Part shown: positions 27,832 to 35,875 of the stretch, piece after piece
Position numbering within the stretch: the first letter of the stretch is position 1
How the letters are laid out: each line of letters opens with the position of its first letter
DNA from: Neoalteromonas arenosi
GTDB lineage: Bacteria; Pseudomonadota; Gammaproteobacteria; Enterobacterales; Alteromonadaceae
Assembly (NCBI RefSeq): GCF_030362855.1
Contig: NZ_JAUCBP010000006.1
Coordinates: forward strand, 30,496 to 94,495
Reading direction: 5' to 3'
DNA: 64,000 bases
Translations under genes and position numbers: made by a program
The notes under the pieces: model-generated
The model's input: only the letters and a program-made list of their open reading frames with translations
Databases searched by the model: none
What the model was told of the DNA's origin: nothing

Positions 27832-29499
27832 ATGCTTACTCATCTCACAATTCGAAACTTTGCTGTTGTCAAACATATTGAGCTTGATCTTACTGCGGGT
27901 TTAACCGCAATAACGGGTGAGACTGGCGCTGGTAAATCGATTGGCATTGATGCTTTAGTTCTATGTACCGGTGGACGTGCTGATGCGAGTATGGTTCGCA
28001 GTGGGGCTACAAAAGCCGAGATTATTGCGCATTTTAATATTCAACAGAATAAGCGCGCACAACAGTGGCTGGATGAATACGAGCTAGATAGCGACGGTGA
28101 GTGTTTCATCCGTCGCGTGATCAGTGCAGAGGGCCGTTCTAAAGCGTTTATCAATGGCTCCCCTGTAGCCCTTCAACAACTCAAACAGTTGGGTGCAATA
28201 TTACTTAACATTCACGGCCAAAACGATCATCAACAACTGCTAAAAGAAACCATGCAGCGCAATATGCTAGACAGCTTTGCCAAGCATACAGCATTAGTCG
28301 AAGCGGTGAATAATAGTTACACCGAGTTTCAACACGCTAAACGCCACTATGAAAAACTGCGACAAAGTGCCCAGGCTCGAGAAGACCGCAAGCATCTATT
28401 GAGCTATCAGGTCTCAGAGCTCGACGAGTTTGGTCTAGAAGAACAAGAATTTACCGATTTAGAGGTAGAGCACAAACGTTTGTCTAACAGCCAGTCACTG
28501 CTCGAACAAAGCCAGCTCAGCTTTCATCGCTTGTATGATGATGAGCAATTTAATGCCATGTCAGCGATTCAACAAAGCATCGACAACCTTTCGGGGCTAT
28601 GTGATAGCGACCCACAACTACAACCTATTGTTAACCTGTTATCTGAAGCTGCCATTCAGGTTGAAGAAGCCGCACAAGAATTGCGAGGGTATTGTGACGA
28701 GTTAGATATCGATCCAATGCGCATGCAGCAGGTTGAACAGCGCTATGACAAAGTCAATGAACTTGCCAGAAAGCATCAAGTAATGCCCGAGGTGCTGTTT
28801 GCACATCACATGTCATTGATTGAAGAGCTAAACGGTATTGAAGCAGCAAACGACGAGCTTGAAAACATTCAGAGCGAACTTGAACAGCTGGAATCTCGCT
28901 ATTTGGCAAATGCCGATAAATTGTCGGCAAGCCGTCAAAAAGCCGCAAAATCGCTGGCCAAAAAGCTTGAGCAAAAAATTCAGCGCATGAACATGCCCCA
29001 TGCAACCATTGAGTATCGAGTGCATGCGGATCAAAGCAAAGCTAATGCCCACGGGATTGATACTGTAAGTATTCTGATTTCAACCAACCTCGGTCAGCCT
29101 GCTGATAGCCTCGATAAAGTTGTCTCGGGTGGTGAGCTAGCTCGTGTTGGTCTTGCAATGCAAGTATTAACGGCAGACCAGTCAATGCCTCCTACCATGA
29201 TTTTCGATGAAGTTGATACCGGTATCAGTGGGCCGACAGCAAGTATTGTTGGTCAATTGTTACGGCAAATGGGCGAACAGGCACAAGTCATGTGTGTAAC
29301 GCATCTGCCGCAAGTTGCAGCGCAAGCCCACAATCAATTGTTTGTTACTAAGAAAATCGTAGAAAAGAGCACCGAAACGCATATAGTACATCTTGAAAAC
29401 GAGCAACGCGTCAATGAACTCGCTCGGTTACTTGCTGGTGATTCAATCACTGACAGTGCAATCTCAAATGCTCGTTCACTGCTTATGAATGTGGCTTAG
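27832..29499 (+). CDS. recN: DNA repair protein RecN
   Basis: SMC-like ATPase acting in double-strand break repair and induced in the SOS response. The 555-residue protein has Walker A in TGETGAGKSIGID (residues about 28-40), central coiled coils (about 150-370) with many Gln/Glu/Leu heptads, the ABC signature VSGGELARVGLAMQ, and Walker B in PTMIFDEVDTGISG. It lies between nadK and bamE. The tandem LexA boxes in the short upstream spacer fit SOS induction. Confidence 0.97.
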   Translation: MLTHLTIRNFAVVKHIELDLTAGLTAITGETGAGKSIGIDALVLCTGGRADASMVRSGATKAEIIAHFNIQQNKRAQQWLDEYELDSDGECFIRRVISAEGRSKAFINGSPVALQQLKQLGAILLNIHGQNDHQQLLKETMQRNMLDSFAKHTALVEAVNNSYTEFQHAKRHYEKLRQSAQAREDRKHLLSYQVSELDEFGLEEQEFTDLEVEHKRLSNSQSLLEQSQLSFHRLYDDEQFNAMSAIQQSIDNLSGLCDSDPQLQPIVNLLSEAAIQVEEAAQELRGYCDELDIDPMRMQQVEQRYDKVNELARKHQVMPEVLFAHHMSLIEELNGIEAANDELENIQSELEQLESRYLANADKLSASRQKAAKSLAKKLEQKIQRMNMPHATIEYRVHADQSKANAHGIDTVSILISTNLGQPADSLDKVVSGGELARVGLAMQVLTADQSMPPTMIFDEVDTGISGPTASIVGQLLRQMGEQAQVMCVTHLPQVAAQAHNQLFVTKKIVEKSTETHIVHLENEQRVNELARLLAGDSITDSAISNARSLLMNVA

Positions 29500-29677
29500 T
29501 AAGTCAGAATCGTGACGGATATTGCCGGTCATTTAGGTCGGCAGTAATGATCAAATTTCGCAGCGAACTATTTATCAGTTGATTGGTCATAGTATGCTAA
29601 GGTAGCATGCACACCGCAAAAGTTGGTGGTGCTTACCAACGGCTGGGCTCAAATCAAAAATTTTTTATAAGGTTCGC

Positions 29678-30028
29678 ATGAAGTTTTTTGTTTTATCTAT
29701 CGTTGTCGCGTTTTTCTTGTCTGGCTGCTCTAACTGGATTTACCGCATAGACGTACCACAGGGAAACTTCCTTGATAATCGCGATGTCAAAAAGCTGCGA
29801 ATAGGCATGACAAAAGAGCAAGTGATCTTTGTCTTGGGTAACCCAGTTGTGCAAGATTCATTCGATCATGACACTTGGTATTACCTATACGAGATGAAGC
29901 GCGGTATGCGCAAACGCGGTGAAGATTTCCAGCGCTCGTTAATTATTCATTTTGAAGAAAATAAAATTGCCAACGTCGATGGCGACTTTGAGTTATCTGA
30001 AGACTTTATGACTCCCCTCGATCAGTAA
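29678..30028 (+). CDS. bamE: Outer-membrane assembly lipoprotein BamE (SmpA)
   Basis: Small lipoprotein of the BAM complex that inserts outer-membrane proteins. The 116-residue precursor has a signal sequence ending in the lipobox LSGC (Cys17), followed by the diagnostic YRIDVPQGNFLD, LRIGMTKEQVIFVLGNP and DTWYYLYE segments. The order nadK-recN-bamE is conserved. A strong hairpin follows the stop codon. Confidence 0.96.
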   Translation: MKFFVLSIVVAFFLSGCSNWIYRIDVPQGNFLDNRDVKKLRIGMTKEQVIFVLGNPVVQDSFDHDTWYYLYEMKRGMRKRGEDFQRSLIIHFEENKIANVDGDFELSEDFMTPLDQ

Positions 30029-30044
30029 TTTGTTGGTCAAAATC

Positions 30045-30078
30045 ACCAAGGATGTGTGATATTCACAACCTTGGTTTT
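30045..30078 (+). terminator. bamE terminator
   Basis: Stem ACCAAGG / CCTTGGT with an internal TGTG / CACA extension, followed by TTTT, 17 bases after the bamE stop codon. Confidence 0.7.
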
Positions 30079-30186
30079 GCTTCCCCTCGCCCCAAAAAAG
30101 TTAACTTATTGTAAACTATACATTTATCATTCTGGCATATGCCCTGCAGTGTAAGTTTTTTAACTCTGTCAATAAGAATGGATTTT

Positions 30187-30846
30187 ATGAACCACTTTAA
30201 AAACCTCAAGCTTACTGCTGTCGCAGCTTTATTACTTTCTACCTCAGGTTGTGTTATTCACGTCGGTGGCACTAACGACGACTCCAGTTTCAGTAGTGTA
30301 CTTGGCGATGTTGAAATAGCTGCTGGCCGCAGCGTTGGTGATATTTCATCAGTTAACGGTGATGTAGAGCTTGAACATGATGTCACTGCTGCGAGCATCA
30401 ACTCAGTAAATGGTGATATTGAAATCGCCAATAACGTAACAGTAGACTCTATTGACGTGGTTAATGGCGACGTAGAGATAGGACAAGGCTTCAATAGCCA
30501 ATATGGTATTGAGTCAGTTAACGGGGATATCGAAATCGCCAGCGGTGGCACAGTGAACGGCTCAATCGTAACAGTTAATGGTGATGTAGAGCTACGTGAC
30601 TCCACCGTTAATAATGATATCGTCACTACTAACGGGGATATTTCAATCACGCGTGGCACAGTAGTTGATGGTGACATCGTTTTTGAGAAAGTAAGAAAAG
30701 GTAACAGTGACTGGAATAGTCAACCTGTGCTGCGCATAGACGCAAGCTCAACAGTTACCGGTCGCATCATCCTAAATCGCCCAGTTAAGGTGGATATAGA
30801 ATCCGCCGAACTCCAAGAAAAAGTTGAACATCGCTATAAAGGGTAG
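30187..30846 (+). CDS. Repeat-containing putative lipoprotein (DUF4097-like beta-solenoid)
   Basis: A 219-residue predicted lipoprotein. I chose ATG 30187 because the signal sequence then reads MNHFKNLKLTAVAALLLSTS with lipidated Cys22; in-frame starts upstream at 30139 and 30178 only extend it with non-signal residues. The mature part holds seven imperfect 18-19-residue repeats built around SVNGDVEI, from SVLGDVEI at 30298 to TTNGDISI at 30628, spaced 54 or 57 bases. This predicts a short right-handed beta-helix of the DUF4097/bactofilin-like kind. It is monocistronic, between bamE and an orphan binding protein. Function unknown; an envelope structural role is a guess. Confidence 0.8.
   Translation: MNHFKNLKLTAVAALLLSTSGCVIHVGGTNDDSSFSSVLGDVEIAAGRSVGDISSVNGDVELEHDVTAASINSVNGDIEIANNVTVDSIDVVNGDVEIGQGFNSQYGIESVNGDIEIASGGTVNGSIVTVNGDVELRDSTVNNDIVTTNGDISITRGTVVDGDIVFEKVRKGNSDWNSQPVLRIDASSTVTGRIILNRPVKVDIESAELQEKVEHRYKG
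30298..30642 (+). repeat. Seven tandem 54/57-bp coding repeats
   Basis: In-frame imperfect repeats inside the lipoprotein gene, each starting with a codon block for (S/V/T)V(N/L)GD followed by alternating hydrophobic residues. Unit starts: 30298, 30352, 30406, 30460, 30517, 30574 and 30628. Confidence 0.85.
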
Positions 30847-30868
30847 ATTCAATACATCACAATTTGTA

Positions 30869-30905
30869 GAGAGTACTAGTATCGCAAAAGTAGTACTCTC
30901 TTCTT
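30869..30905 (+). terminator. Terminator after the repeat lipoprotein
   Basis: Perfect 10-bp inverted repeat GAGAGTACTA / TAGTACTCTC with a 12-base loop, followed by TTCTT, 23 bases after the stop codon. Confidence 0.65.
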
Positions 30906-30991
30906 ATCATCAATGGCCGCCAGTAGTCGTTCATTGGCAGTTAAGGTTTTTGCAACTACACTTTGTTTAGAATCGCAAAAGTGTAAAGTCG

Positions 30992-31831
30992 TTGAACAAA
31001 GCCGCTACTTCATTTAAACAACCCTTTAGTTTCGCAACATTTGTCGTGCGTTTGAGTATTCGTTTAGCCGCTTTAATCTTCGCAACCTTGTTAGTTACAA
31101 CCTATGTGTCAGCAAATCCCAACACGATTAAAGTGTGTTTAATGGATACCGAATTATTTCCTTTGTGGCGAAAGCCAGGTAATGAAGAGATGTCGTCGCC
31201 AGGGATAAATATTGAATTACAGCGTTATGTAGCACAGCAAATCGGTCATTCTATTGAATGGGTTAGAGCCCCCTTTCCACGCTGTTTAGTCATGTTGCGG
31301 CAAAATCAGGTCGATATGCTCAATGTAGCTAGCTACAGCCCTGACAGAGAAGCCTATGGTCGATACCCCAAGATTGAAGGACATATCGATCCTGCGCGCA
31401 GTTTGAAGACTGATAGTTATTACGCTTACGTATTGCTCAACACCAACGTCGAATTTAGTGATGGAGATTTTCACAATCTTGGCGACAAACCCATCGCAAT
31501 AGAAATAGGGGCTTCTATTCGCACCTATTTAAATGAAAAAAATATCCCTGTTTACGAAGTTAGCCGTGTTTCTCAGGCTTTTGGTATGTTGAAATTAGGA
31601 CGCGTAAGTGCCGTAGTCACAAATCAATTCAACGGCTTAAGTTATGCCTCAGACAATATTCTTGAACTGCCTAACGAAGTGCGCAGACGTCCTTACTACT
31701 TGGTAATTTCACACGGCTTTTACACCCATAACCCTGAGTTATCCGAAGAGATTTGGCGCGTTTCGGGTGAAGTTCGCGATGCGCTGTATAAAAAGTTACT
31801 CGCTGAATACACCCAATATCAAAGTTGGTAA
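30992..31831 (+). CDS. Periplasmic solute-binding protein, family 3-like (orphan)
   Basis: A 279-residue exported protein resembling amino-acid-type (SBP_bac_3) binding proteins: an N-terminal hydrophobic signal (about 23-41, ending VSANP), then TIKVCLMDTELFPLW, GINIELQRYVAQQIGHSIEWVRAPFPR and the lobe-crossing KPIAIEIGASIRTYL. No ATG lies before the signal; the frame opens with TTG at 30992 without a good ribosome-binding site, so the start is uncertain. No ABC permease or ATPase adjoins it, so it may feed a distant transporter or act as a sensor partner. It converges on rluB with no gap. Confidence 0.78.
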   Translation: MNKAATSFKQPFSFATFVVRLSIRLAALIFATLLVTTYVSANPNTIKVCLMDTELFPLWRKPGNEEMSSPGINIELQRYVAQQIGHSIEWVRAPFPRCLVMLRQNQVDMLNVASYSPDREAYGRYPKIEGHIDPARSLKTDSYYAYVLLNTNVEFSDGDFHNLGDKPIAIEIGASIRTYLNEKNIPVYEVSRVSQAFGMLKLGRVSAVVTNQFNGLSYASDNILELPNEVRRRPYYLVISHGFYTHNPELSEEIWRVSGEVRDALYKKLLAEYTQYQSW

Positions 31832-32695
31832 TTAGCGCCGAGGTTTATGTCCACGTGATTTGATCAGTCGATGTTTTTTCACAGAGCGACGCATTCTAGA
31901 CAGGCGTGCATGGTCCAACTGATTCATTTTATCAACCACTTTGGATTCCGTTTCTGGCGCTAATTTCACCATTTTTCGCAATGCGTTGATATCATCAAGA
32001 CCCAATTCAATCCATGCCCCTTGTGGTAATCGCTTCTTCAGCTCCAGCTCACCATACCTAACACGTATCAGTCTGCTTACTTGTAGCCCCTGAGATTCCC
32101 ACAAGCGACGGACCTCGCGATTGCGTCCTTCTGACAGCGTCACATTAAACCAATGATTTAGGCTCTCATCATCACTCGGACGCGCTGATATAGTGGTAAA
32201 CTTTGCCATGCCATCTTCTAACTCTACGCCAGATTTAAGGGCTTTGAGATGAGCGGTATTAACGTCACCGAATACGCGTACAGCGTATTCTCGTTCCACT
32301 TCATGTTTGGGATGCATCAGGCGATTAGCCAGCTCACCATCGTTGGTAAATAACAATAGCCCGGACGTATTGATATCCAAGCGGCCAACAGCAATCCATC
32401 GTCCCGGGCGAATTACCGGTAGCCGATCGAATACTGTCGCCCTCCCCTCGGGATCACTGCGACTACATAATTCACCCTCAGGCTTGTTGTACATCAAAAC
32501 ACGACAGCTTTTCTCTTTGGCCAAGCCTGTAATCACGTTGCCGTCAACGCGGATTTGCGCACTGGCGTCAGCACGGTCACCTAATGTCGCAACTTTGCCG
32601 TCAACGGACACACGCCCTTGTTCAATCCATCGTTCCATTTCACGACGCGAACCCAGTCCGTAGTTAGCGAGAATTTTTTGTAGTTTTTCACTCAT
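31832..32695 (-). CDS. rluB: 23S rRNA pseudouridine(2605) synthase RluB
   Basis: RsuA-family pseudouridine synthase. The 287-residue protein has an N-terminal S4 RNA-binding domain ([20 protein letters not shown]), the catalytic-Asp motif [17 protein letters not shown], and a basic C-terminal tail rich in Arg/Lys. Its ATG overlaps the scpB stop codon by one base (TAATG), so it is translationally coupled in the rnm-yciO-scpA-scpB-rluB operon. Confidence 0.93.
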   Translation of the reverse strand: MSEKLQKILANYGLGSRREMERWIEQGRVSVDGKVATLGDRADASAQIRVDGNVITGLAKEKSCRVLMYNKPEGELCSRSDPEGRATVFDRLPVIRPGRWIAVGRLDINTSGLLLFTNDGELANRLMHPKHEVEREYAVRVFGDVNTAHLKALKSGVELEDGMAKFTTISARPSDDESLNHWFNVTLSEGRNREVRRLWESQGLQVSRLIRVRYGELELKKRLPQGAWIELGLDDINALRKMVKLAPETESKVVDKMNQLDHARLSRMRRSVKKHRLIKSRGHKPRR

Positions 32696-33303
32696 TAATG
32701 CAACTGCTCAAGATTAGTTGGCGGCGAAGCTTCTGCTTCGCTTGTTTCAGTTTCTGGCGTTTCCACCAGCAATTCGTTAAATGCCTCTTCGGTCGGTAGT
32801 TCGCTTAGCGACTTTAAGCCGAAATAGTCTAAAAATTTATTTGTTGTCGCATATAATGCAGGGCGACCTGGCACCTCTTTGTGGCCTATCACATGGACCC
32901 ATTCTCGCTCAGTAAGCGTACGGATTATATTACTGCTTACCGCAACACCACGTACGTCTTCGATTTCACCACGCGTTATCGGTTGACGATAAGCAATAAG
33001 CGCCAGGGTTTCTAACATCGCGCGAGAATAACGCGGGGCGGTCTCTTGCCACAAACGCGATAAAAAGGGGCTCAATGCGTCATTGGAGCGAAAGCTGTAG
33101 CCCGATGCTAGTTGGTGTAATTGAATACCACGGCTGGCGTAGTCTTCTTGAATTTCAACTAAAATTTTATTCAGCTGCTGGGATGATACCTTAAAGTCGC
33201 TCAGCACTGTGGCTTGCATCCGATCTTTTGAGAGCGGCTCTTCTGCAACAAAAATCGCCGCTTCCACTAACTGCTTCAATTGTACGTCATTAATTTTTTT
33301 CAT
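32695..33303 (-). CDS. scpB: Segregation and condensation protein B
   Basis: Kleisin-interacting winged-helix protein of the SMC/MksB-type ScpAB complex. The 202-residue sequence shows [16 protein letters not shown], the [20 protein letters not shown] signature and the second winged helix with [18 protein letters not shown]. It starts 3 bases after scpA and overlaps rluB by one base. Confidence 0.95.
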   Translation of the reverse strand: MKKINDVQLKQLVEAAIFVAEEPLSKDRMQATVLSDFKVSSQQLNKILVEIQEDYASRGIQLHQLASGYSFRSNDALSPFLSRLWQETAPRYSRAMLETLALIAYRQPITRGEIEDVRGVAVSSNIIRTLTEREWVHVIGHKEVPGRPALYATTNKFLDYFGLKSLSELPTEEAFNELLVETPETETSEAEASPPTNLEQLH

Positions 33304-33306
33304 CGG

Positions 33307-34134
33307 TTAACCATCATCGCTTTTAAGCTTCACATGAATATGCGAGTAGGCTTGCGCTTGCACGCAATCGATTAAGCCTTCTTTGACTAGCTCTAGTACG
33401 GCCAAGAATGTAACCACTGCACCACTGCGCCCCTCTTCTGCAGTATACAGTTTATGCATGGGCACAAACTCCGTTGCGCTTAACGTACGGATAATATTAG
33501 CCATACGCTCTCGCGTAGAGAGTACTTCGCGCGCGATCTGATGGTGCTCGAACGCTTCCGCGCGTTTCATCGCACTTTGAAAAGCCAAAACCAGTTCTTT
33601 TAGCGTTGTTTGTGGAATGATTTTAATCGGTGTTACATCGTCGGCAGCAACAGCATGGGCATTAAATTGATCGCGCTCCAAACGCGGTAATTGATCGAGC
33701 TCTTCCGCCGCTTGTTTAACCACCTCGTATTCGCGTAAACGGCGAATTAACTCGGCGCGAGGATCTTCTTCTTCCTCCGCAGCATCGTCGTGTTTCGGTA
33801 GCAGCAAGCGCGACTTAATTTCCGCAAGAATAGCAGCCATTAGCAAATATTCAGCAGCCAACTCTAACTTTAGCTCCTGCATCATATCTACGTATTCCAT
33901 ATACTGTTTGGTAACTTGCAAAATTGGCATGCTGACAATGTCGACTTTTTGTTTGCGAATTAAATACAGCAATAAATCGAGCGGCCCTTCAAAGCTATCT
34001 AAGATAACTTCCAAAGCGTCTGGCGGAATAAACAAGTCTTCGGGTTTTTCTATGACCGCTTCGCCGTTAACAAACGCTAAGGGTAGCGGCTGCTGAACGG
34101 GTTGCGAAAGCGGATCAGTGACCTTATCCGACAT
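33307..34134 (-). CDS. scpA: Segregation and condensation protein A
   Basis: Kleisin subunit bridging SMC heads in chromosome condensation. The 275-residue protein has the conserved DSFEGPLDLLLYLIRKQKVDI (about 47-67) near the N-terminus, an acidic central stretch (EEEEDPRAELIRRLREYE) and the C-terminal winged helix with VVTFLAVLELVKEGLI. It overlaps the yciO stop by one base. ScpAB in gammaproteobacteria lacking MukB usually works with a true SMC protein, which is not encoded in this window. Confidence 0.95.
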   Translation of the reverse strand: MSDKVTDPLSQPVQQPLPLAFVNGEAVIEKPEDLFIPPDALEVILDSFEGPLDLLLYLIRKQKVDIVSMPILQVTKQYMEYVDMMQELKLELAAEYLLMAAILAEIKSRLLLPKHDDAAEEEEDPRAELIRRLREYEVVKQAAEELDQLPRLERDQFNAHAVAADDVTPIKIIPQTTLKELVLAFQSAMKRAEAFEHHQIAREVLSTRERMANIIRTLSATEFVPMHKLYTAEEGRSGAVVTFLAVLELVKEGLIDCVQAQAYSHIHVKLKSDDG

Positions 34135-34754
34135 TACTGAAATGGCTCCGTATCACCGCTGCCATAGCGAATAATTTCACTATTACCCTCAGACATATCA
34201 ATGACTGTCGTCGGTTGTTCTCCCAAATATCCACCGTGAATAATTAAGCCCACTAGCTTTTCTAATTTATCGCGAATTTCGTCAGGATCTGACTCGGCCA
34301 CATCTTCACCCGGCAAAATCAAGGTTGTTGACATCAGTGGTTGCCCGAGTTCTTCCAATAGCTGCAGGGCAATATTGTTGTCTGGTACACGTATACCAAT
34401 CGTTTTGCGTTTTGGATTCTGCAGGCGCTTTGGCACTTCCTTCGTCGCGCGCAAAATAAATGTGTAGGGACCGGGTGTGTTATTTTTAATCTGTCTAAAG
34501 GCAATATTGTCGACCAGTGCATACTTGGATAGCTCAGACATATCGCGACACATCAACGTAAAGTTGTGATCTTTACCGATATCACGGATCCGGCAAATCT
34601 GCTCTAAGGCCTGTTTATTGTCTATCTGACAGCCTATGGCATATCCCGAATCAGTTGGGTACACAATCACCTCTCCGCGGTGGAGTAGCTCACACGCTTG
34701 CTTTAACAAACGATTTTGTGGATTGTCTGGGTGCACGTAGAAAAACTGGCTCAT
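34134..34754 (-). CDS. yciO: YciO-type Sua5/YrdC-domain protein
   Basis: Homologue of threonylcarbamoyl-AMP synthase (TsaC/Sua5), although E. coli YciO itself is weakly active or of unsettled role. Start set at ATG 34754, which gives the family N-terminus MSQFFYVHPDNPQ and a 4-base ATGA overlap with rnm; a longer in-frame start would run back into rnm. Landmarks are VIVYPTDSGYAIGC, HNFTLMCRDMSELSKYA and STTLILPGEDVAESDPDEI. Length 206 residues matches E. coli. Confidence 0.92.
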   Translation of the reverse strand: MSQFFYVHPDNPQNRLLKQACELLHRGEVIVYPTDSGYAIGCQIDNKQALEQICRIRDIGKDHNFTLMCRDMSELSKYALVDNIAFRQIKNNTPGPYTFILRATKEVPKRLQNPKRKTIGIRVPDNNIALQLLEELGQPLMSTTLILPGEDVAESDPDEIRDKLEKLVGLIIHGGYLGEQPTTVIDMSEGNSEIIRYGSGDTEPFQ

Positions 34755-35647
34755 AACGGATGCGCTTTCGTTATTGGCATGGCGATAGTCCAATCATGCC
34801 ATATTGGTTCAATTTCGTCAGGAATAGTTGAGCGCCGCCCCAACTCCGTCCATCGACTGGGGTAATGAAAATCGGAGCCGACTGAACCTTTGAGATCGTG
34901 TAACTCAGCTATTTCAAGTAACAACTTCTGCTTTTCAGGCGTTAGATTCGGATAGTTGACTTCAATCCCATCCCCTTCAACAGCAGCAAATTCAGCTACC
35001 AGGCGTCGCAACCATTTTGTTGTCATATCATAATGCGTGGGGTGCGCTAGTACCGCTTGTCCACCCGCATCGTGAAGCCACTCAACCGCCTCAGCAATCG
35101 TTATCCAATGAGGGGCAACAAATGCGCGTTTACCTTTACCCAAGTATTGTTTGAATGCTTGCTGATGGTCTTTCACAAATCCCGCTCGAACCATAGCATG
35201 AGCAAAATGCGAACGCGTAATTTGCTCGTCACAGCGGTCATGCAGGACATCTTGTGCTTGGGTGAAACCACACAAAGCCAGCTTATATGCGATTTTTTCT
35301 GCACGGGCCCTGCGTGTCTCGTGCTGCTGGGCAACTCGCGCTTGGAATTGTTGATTGCTAACGTCGATATTCAAACCAACAATGTGGATATCAAAACCGT
35401 GCCACCGGGTTGACAGTTCAATCCCGTTTATTATTGTTAATGGGCGCTTTTGCTTAGCCTGATAAACATGTGCTTCGTTGAGACCATCAATCGAATCATG
35501 GTCAGTTATAGATAACACGTCCAATTGCATATTGTGCGCACGTTGAATCAATTCAGTCGGCGATAACTGGCCGTCTGAGTGCAAAGTATGCGAGTGCAAA
35601 TCTATTTTTAACTGACTTTTTGAATTTACGGTTGACACAAGCGGCAT
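34751..35647 (-). CDS. rnm: PHP-domain phosphoesterase / 5'-3' exoribonuclease AM (YciV, TrpH)
   Basis: PHP-family metal-dependent hydrolase that in E. coli matures the 5' ends of ribosomal RNAs and degrades short RNAs. DLHSHTLHSDG supplies the first metal ligands; further ligands appear in SITDHDS, GIELST and the C-terminal GSDFHYP. I prefer ATG 35647 (298 residues, preceded by AGAAGAAA) over ATG 35668, because the latter abuts a TATAAT promoter element. It is divergent from the trp operon, the usual arrangement, and first in the operon leading to rluB. Confidence 0.9.
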   Translation of the reverse strand: MPLVSTVNSKSQLKIDLHSHTLHSDGQLSPTELIQRAHNMQLDVLSITDHDSIDGLNEAHVYQAKQKRPLTIINGIELSTRWHGFDIHIVGLNIDVSNQQFQARVAQQHETRRARAEKIAYKLALCGFTQAQDVLHDRCDEQITRSHFAHAMVRAGFVKDHQQAFKQYLGKGKRAFVAPHWITIAEAVEWLHDAGGQAVLAHPTHYDMTTKWLRRLVAEFAAVEGDGIEVNYPNLTPEKQKLLLEIAELHDLKGSVGSDFHYPSRWTELGRRSTIPDEIEPIWHDWTIAMPITKAHPL

Positions 35648-35648
35648 T

Positions 35649-35676
35649 TTGTTTTCTTCTATATGCATATTATACG
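35649..35676 (+). promoter_or_regulatory. Divergent promoter region of trp and rnm operons
   Basis: On the plus strand TTGTTT (35649-35654) and TATACG (35671-35676) are spaced 16 bases and could drive the trp leader. On the minus strand TATAAT (35669-35674) fits the rnm promoter. I do not see a convincing TrpR operator. Confidence 0.35.
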
Positions 35677-35736
35677 TGTGTCAGTCGGCAATTCCTAAGC
35701 GATTCAAGCAAAAACACACAAAAAAACGAGATTTTT

Positions 35737-35787
35737 ATGCAAACATTGAATAACAACACTACTTGGTGGTGGCACTCCCTGACTTAA
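35737..35787 (+). CDS. trpL: trp operon leader peptide
   Basis: A 16-residue open frame, MQTLNNNTTWWWHSLT, with three consecutive tryptophan codons placed just before the attenuator hairpins and about 90 bases before trpE. This is the classic arrangement for ribosome-mediated attenuation: stalling at the Trp codons when charged tRNA-Trp is scarce favours the antiterminator. No protein function is expected for the peptide itself. Confidence 0.92.
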   Translation: MQTLNNNTTWWWHSLT

Positions 35788-35849
35788 CGGGCGGTGCGCG
35801 TGTTTGCGTATATAGAAAAGACAAAGCCCGTTTTATACGGGCTTTTTTT
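35786..35849 (+). promoter_or_regulatory. trp attenuator with intrinsic terminator
   Basis: The terminator is AAAGCCCG (35823-35830) / CGGGCTTT (35838-35845) with a 7-base loop and a T-run to 35849. An alternative antiterminator can form between AACGGGC (35786-35792) and GCCCGTT (35826-35832), which overlaps the terminator's left arm. The AACGGGC arm begins within the trpL stop codon, so ribosome position can select between the structures. Confidence 0.88.
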
Positions 35850-35875
35850 ATTTTTGGGCAGGAGAAAAACCAATC

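Noticed and set aside
30869..30900. TAGTAC half-sites as a second copy of the candidate CrbR operator
   Set aside because: They form the arms of a long 10-bp terminator stem with a 12-base loop directly after a stop codon.
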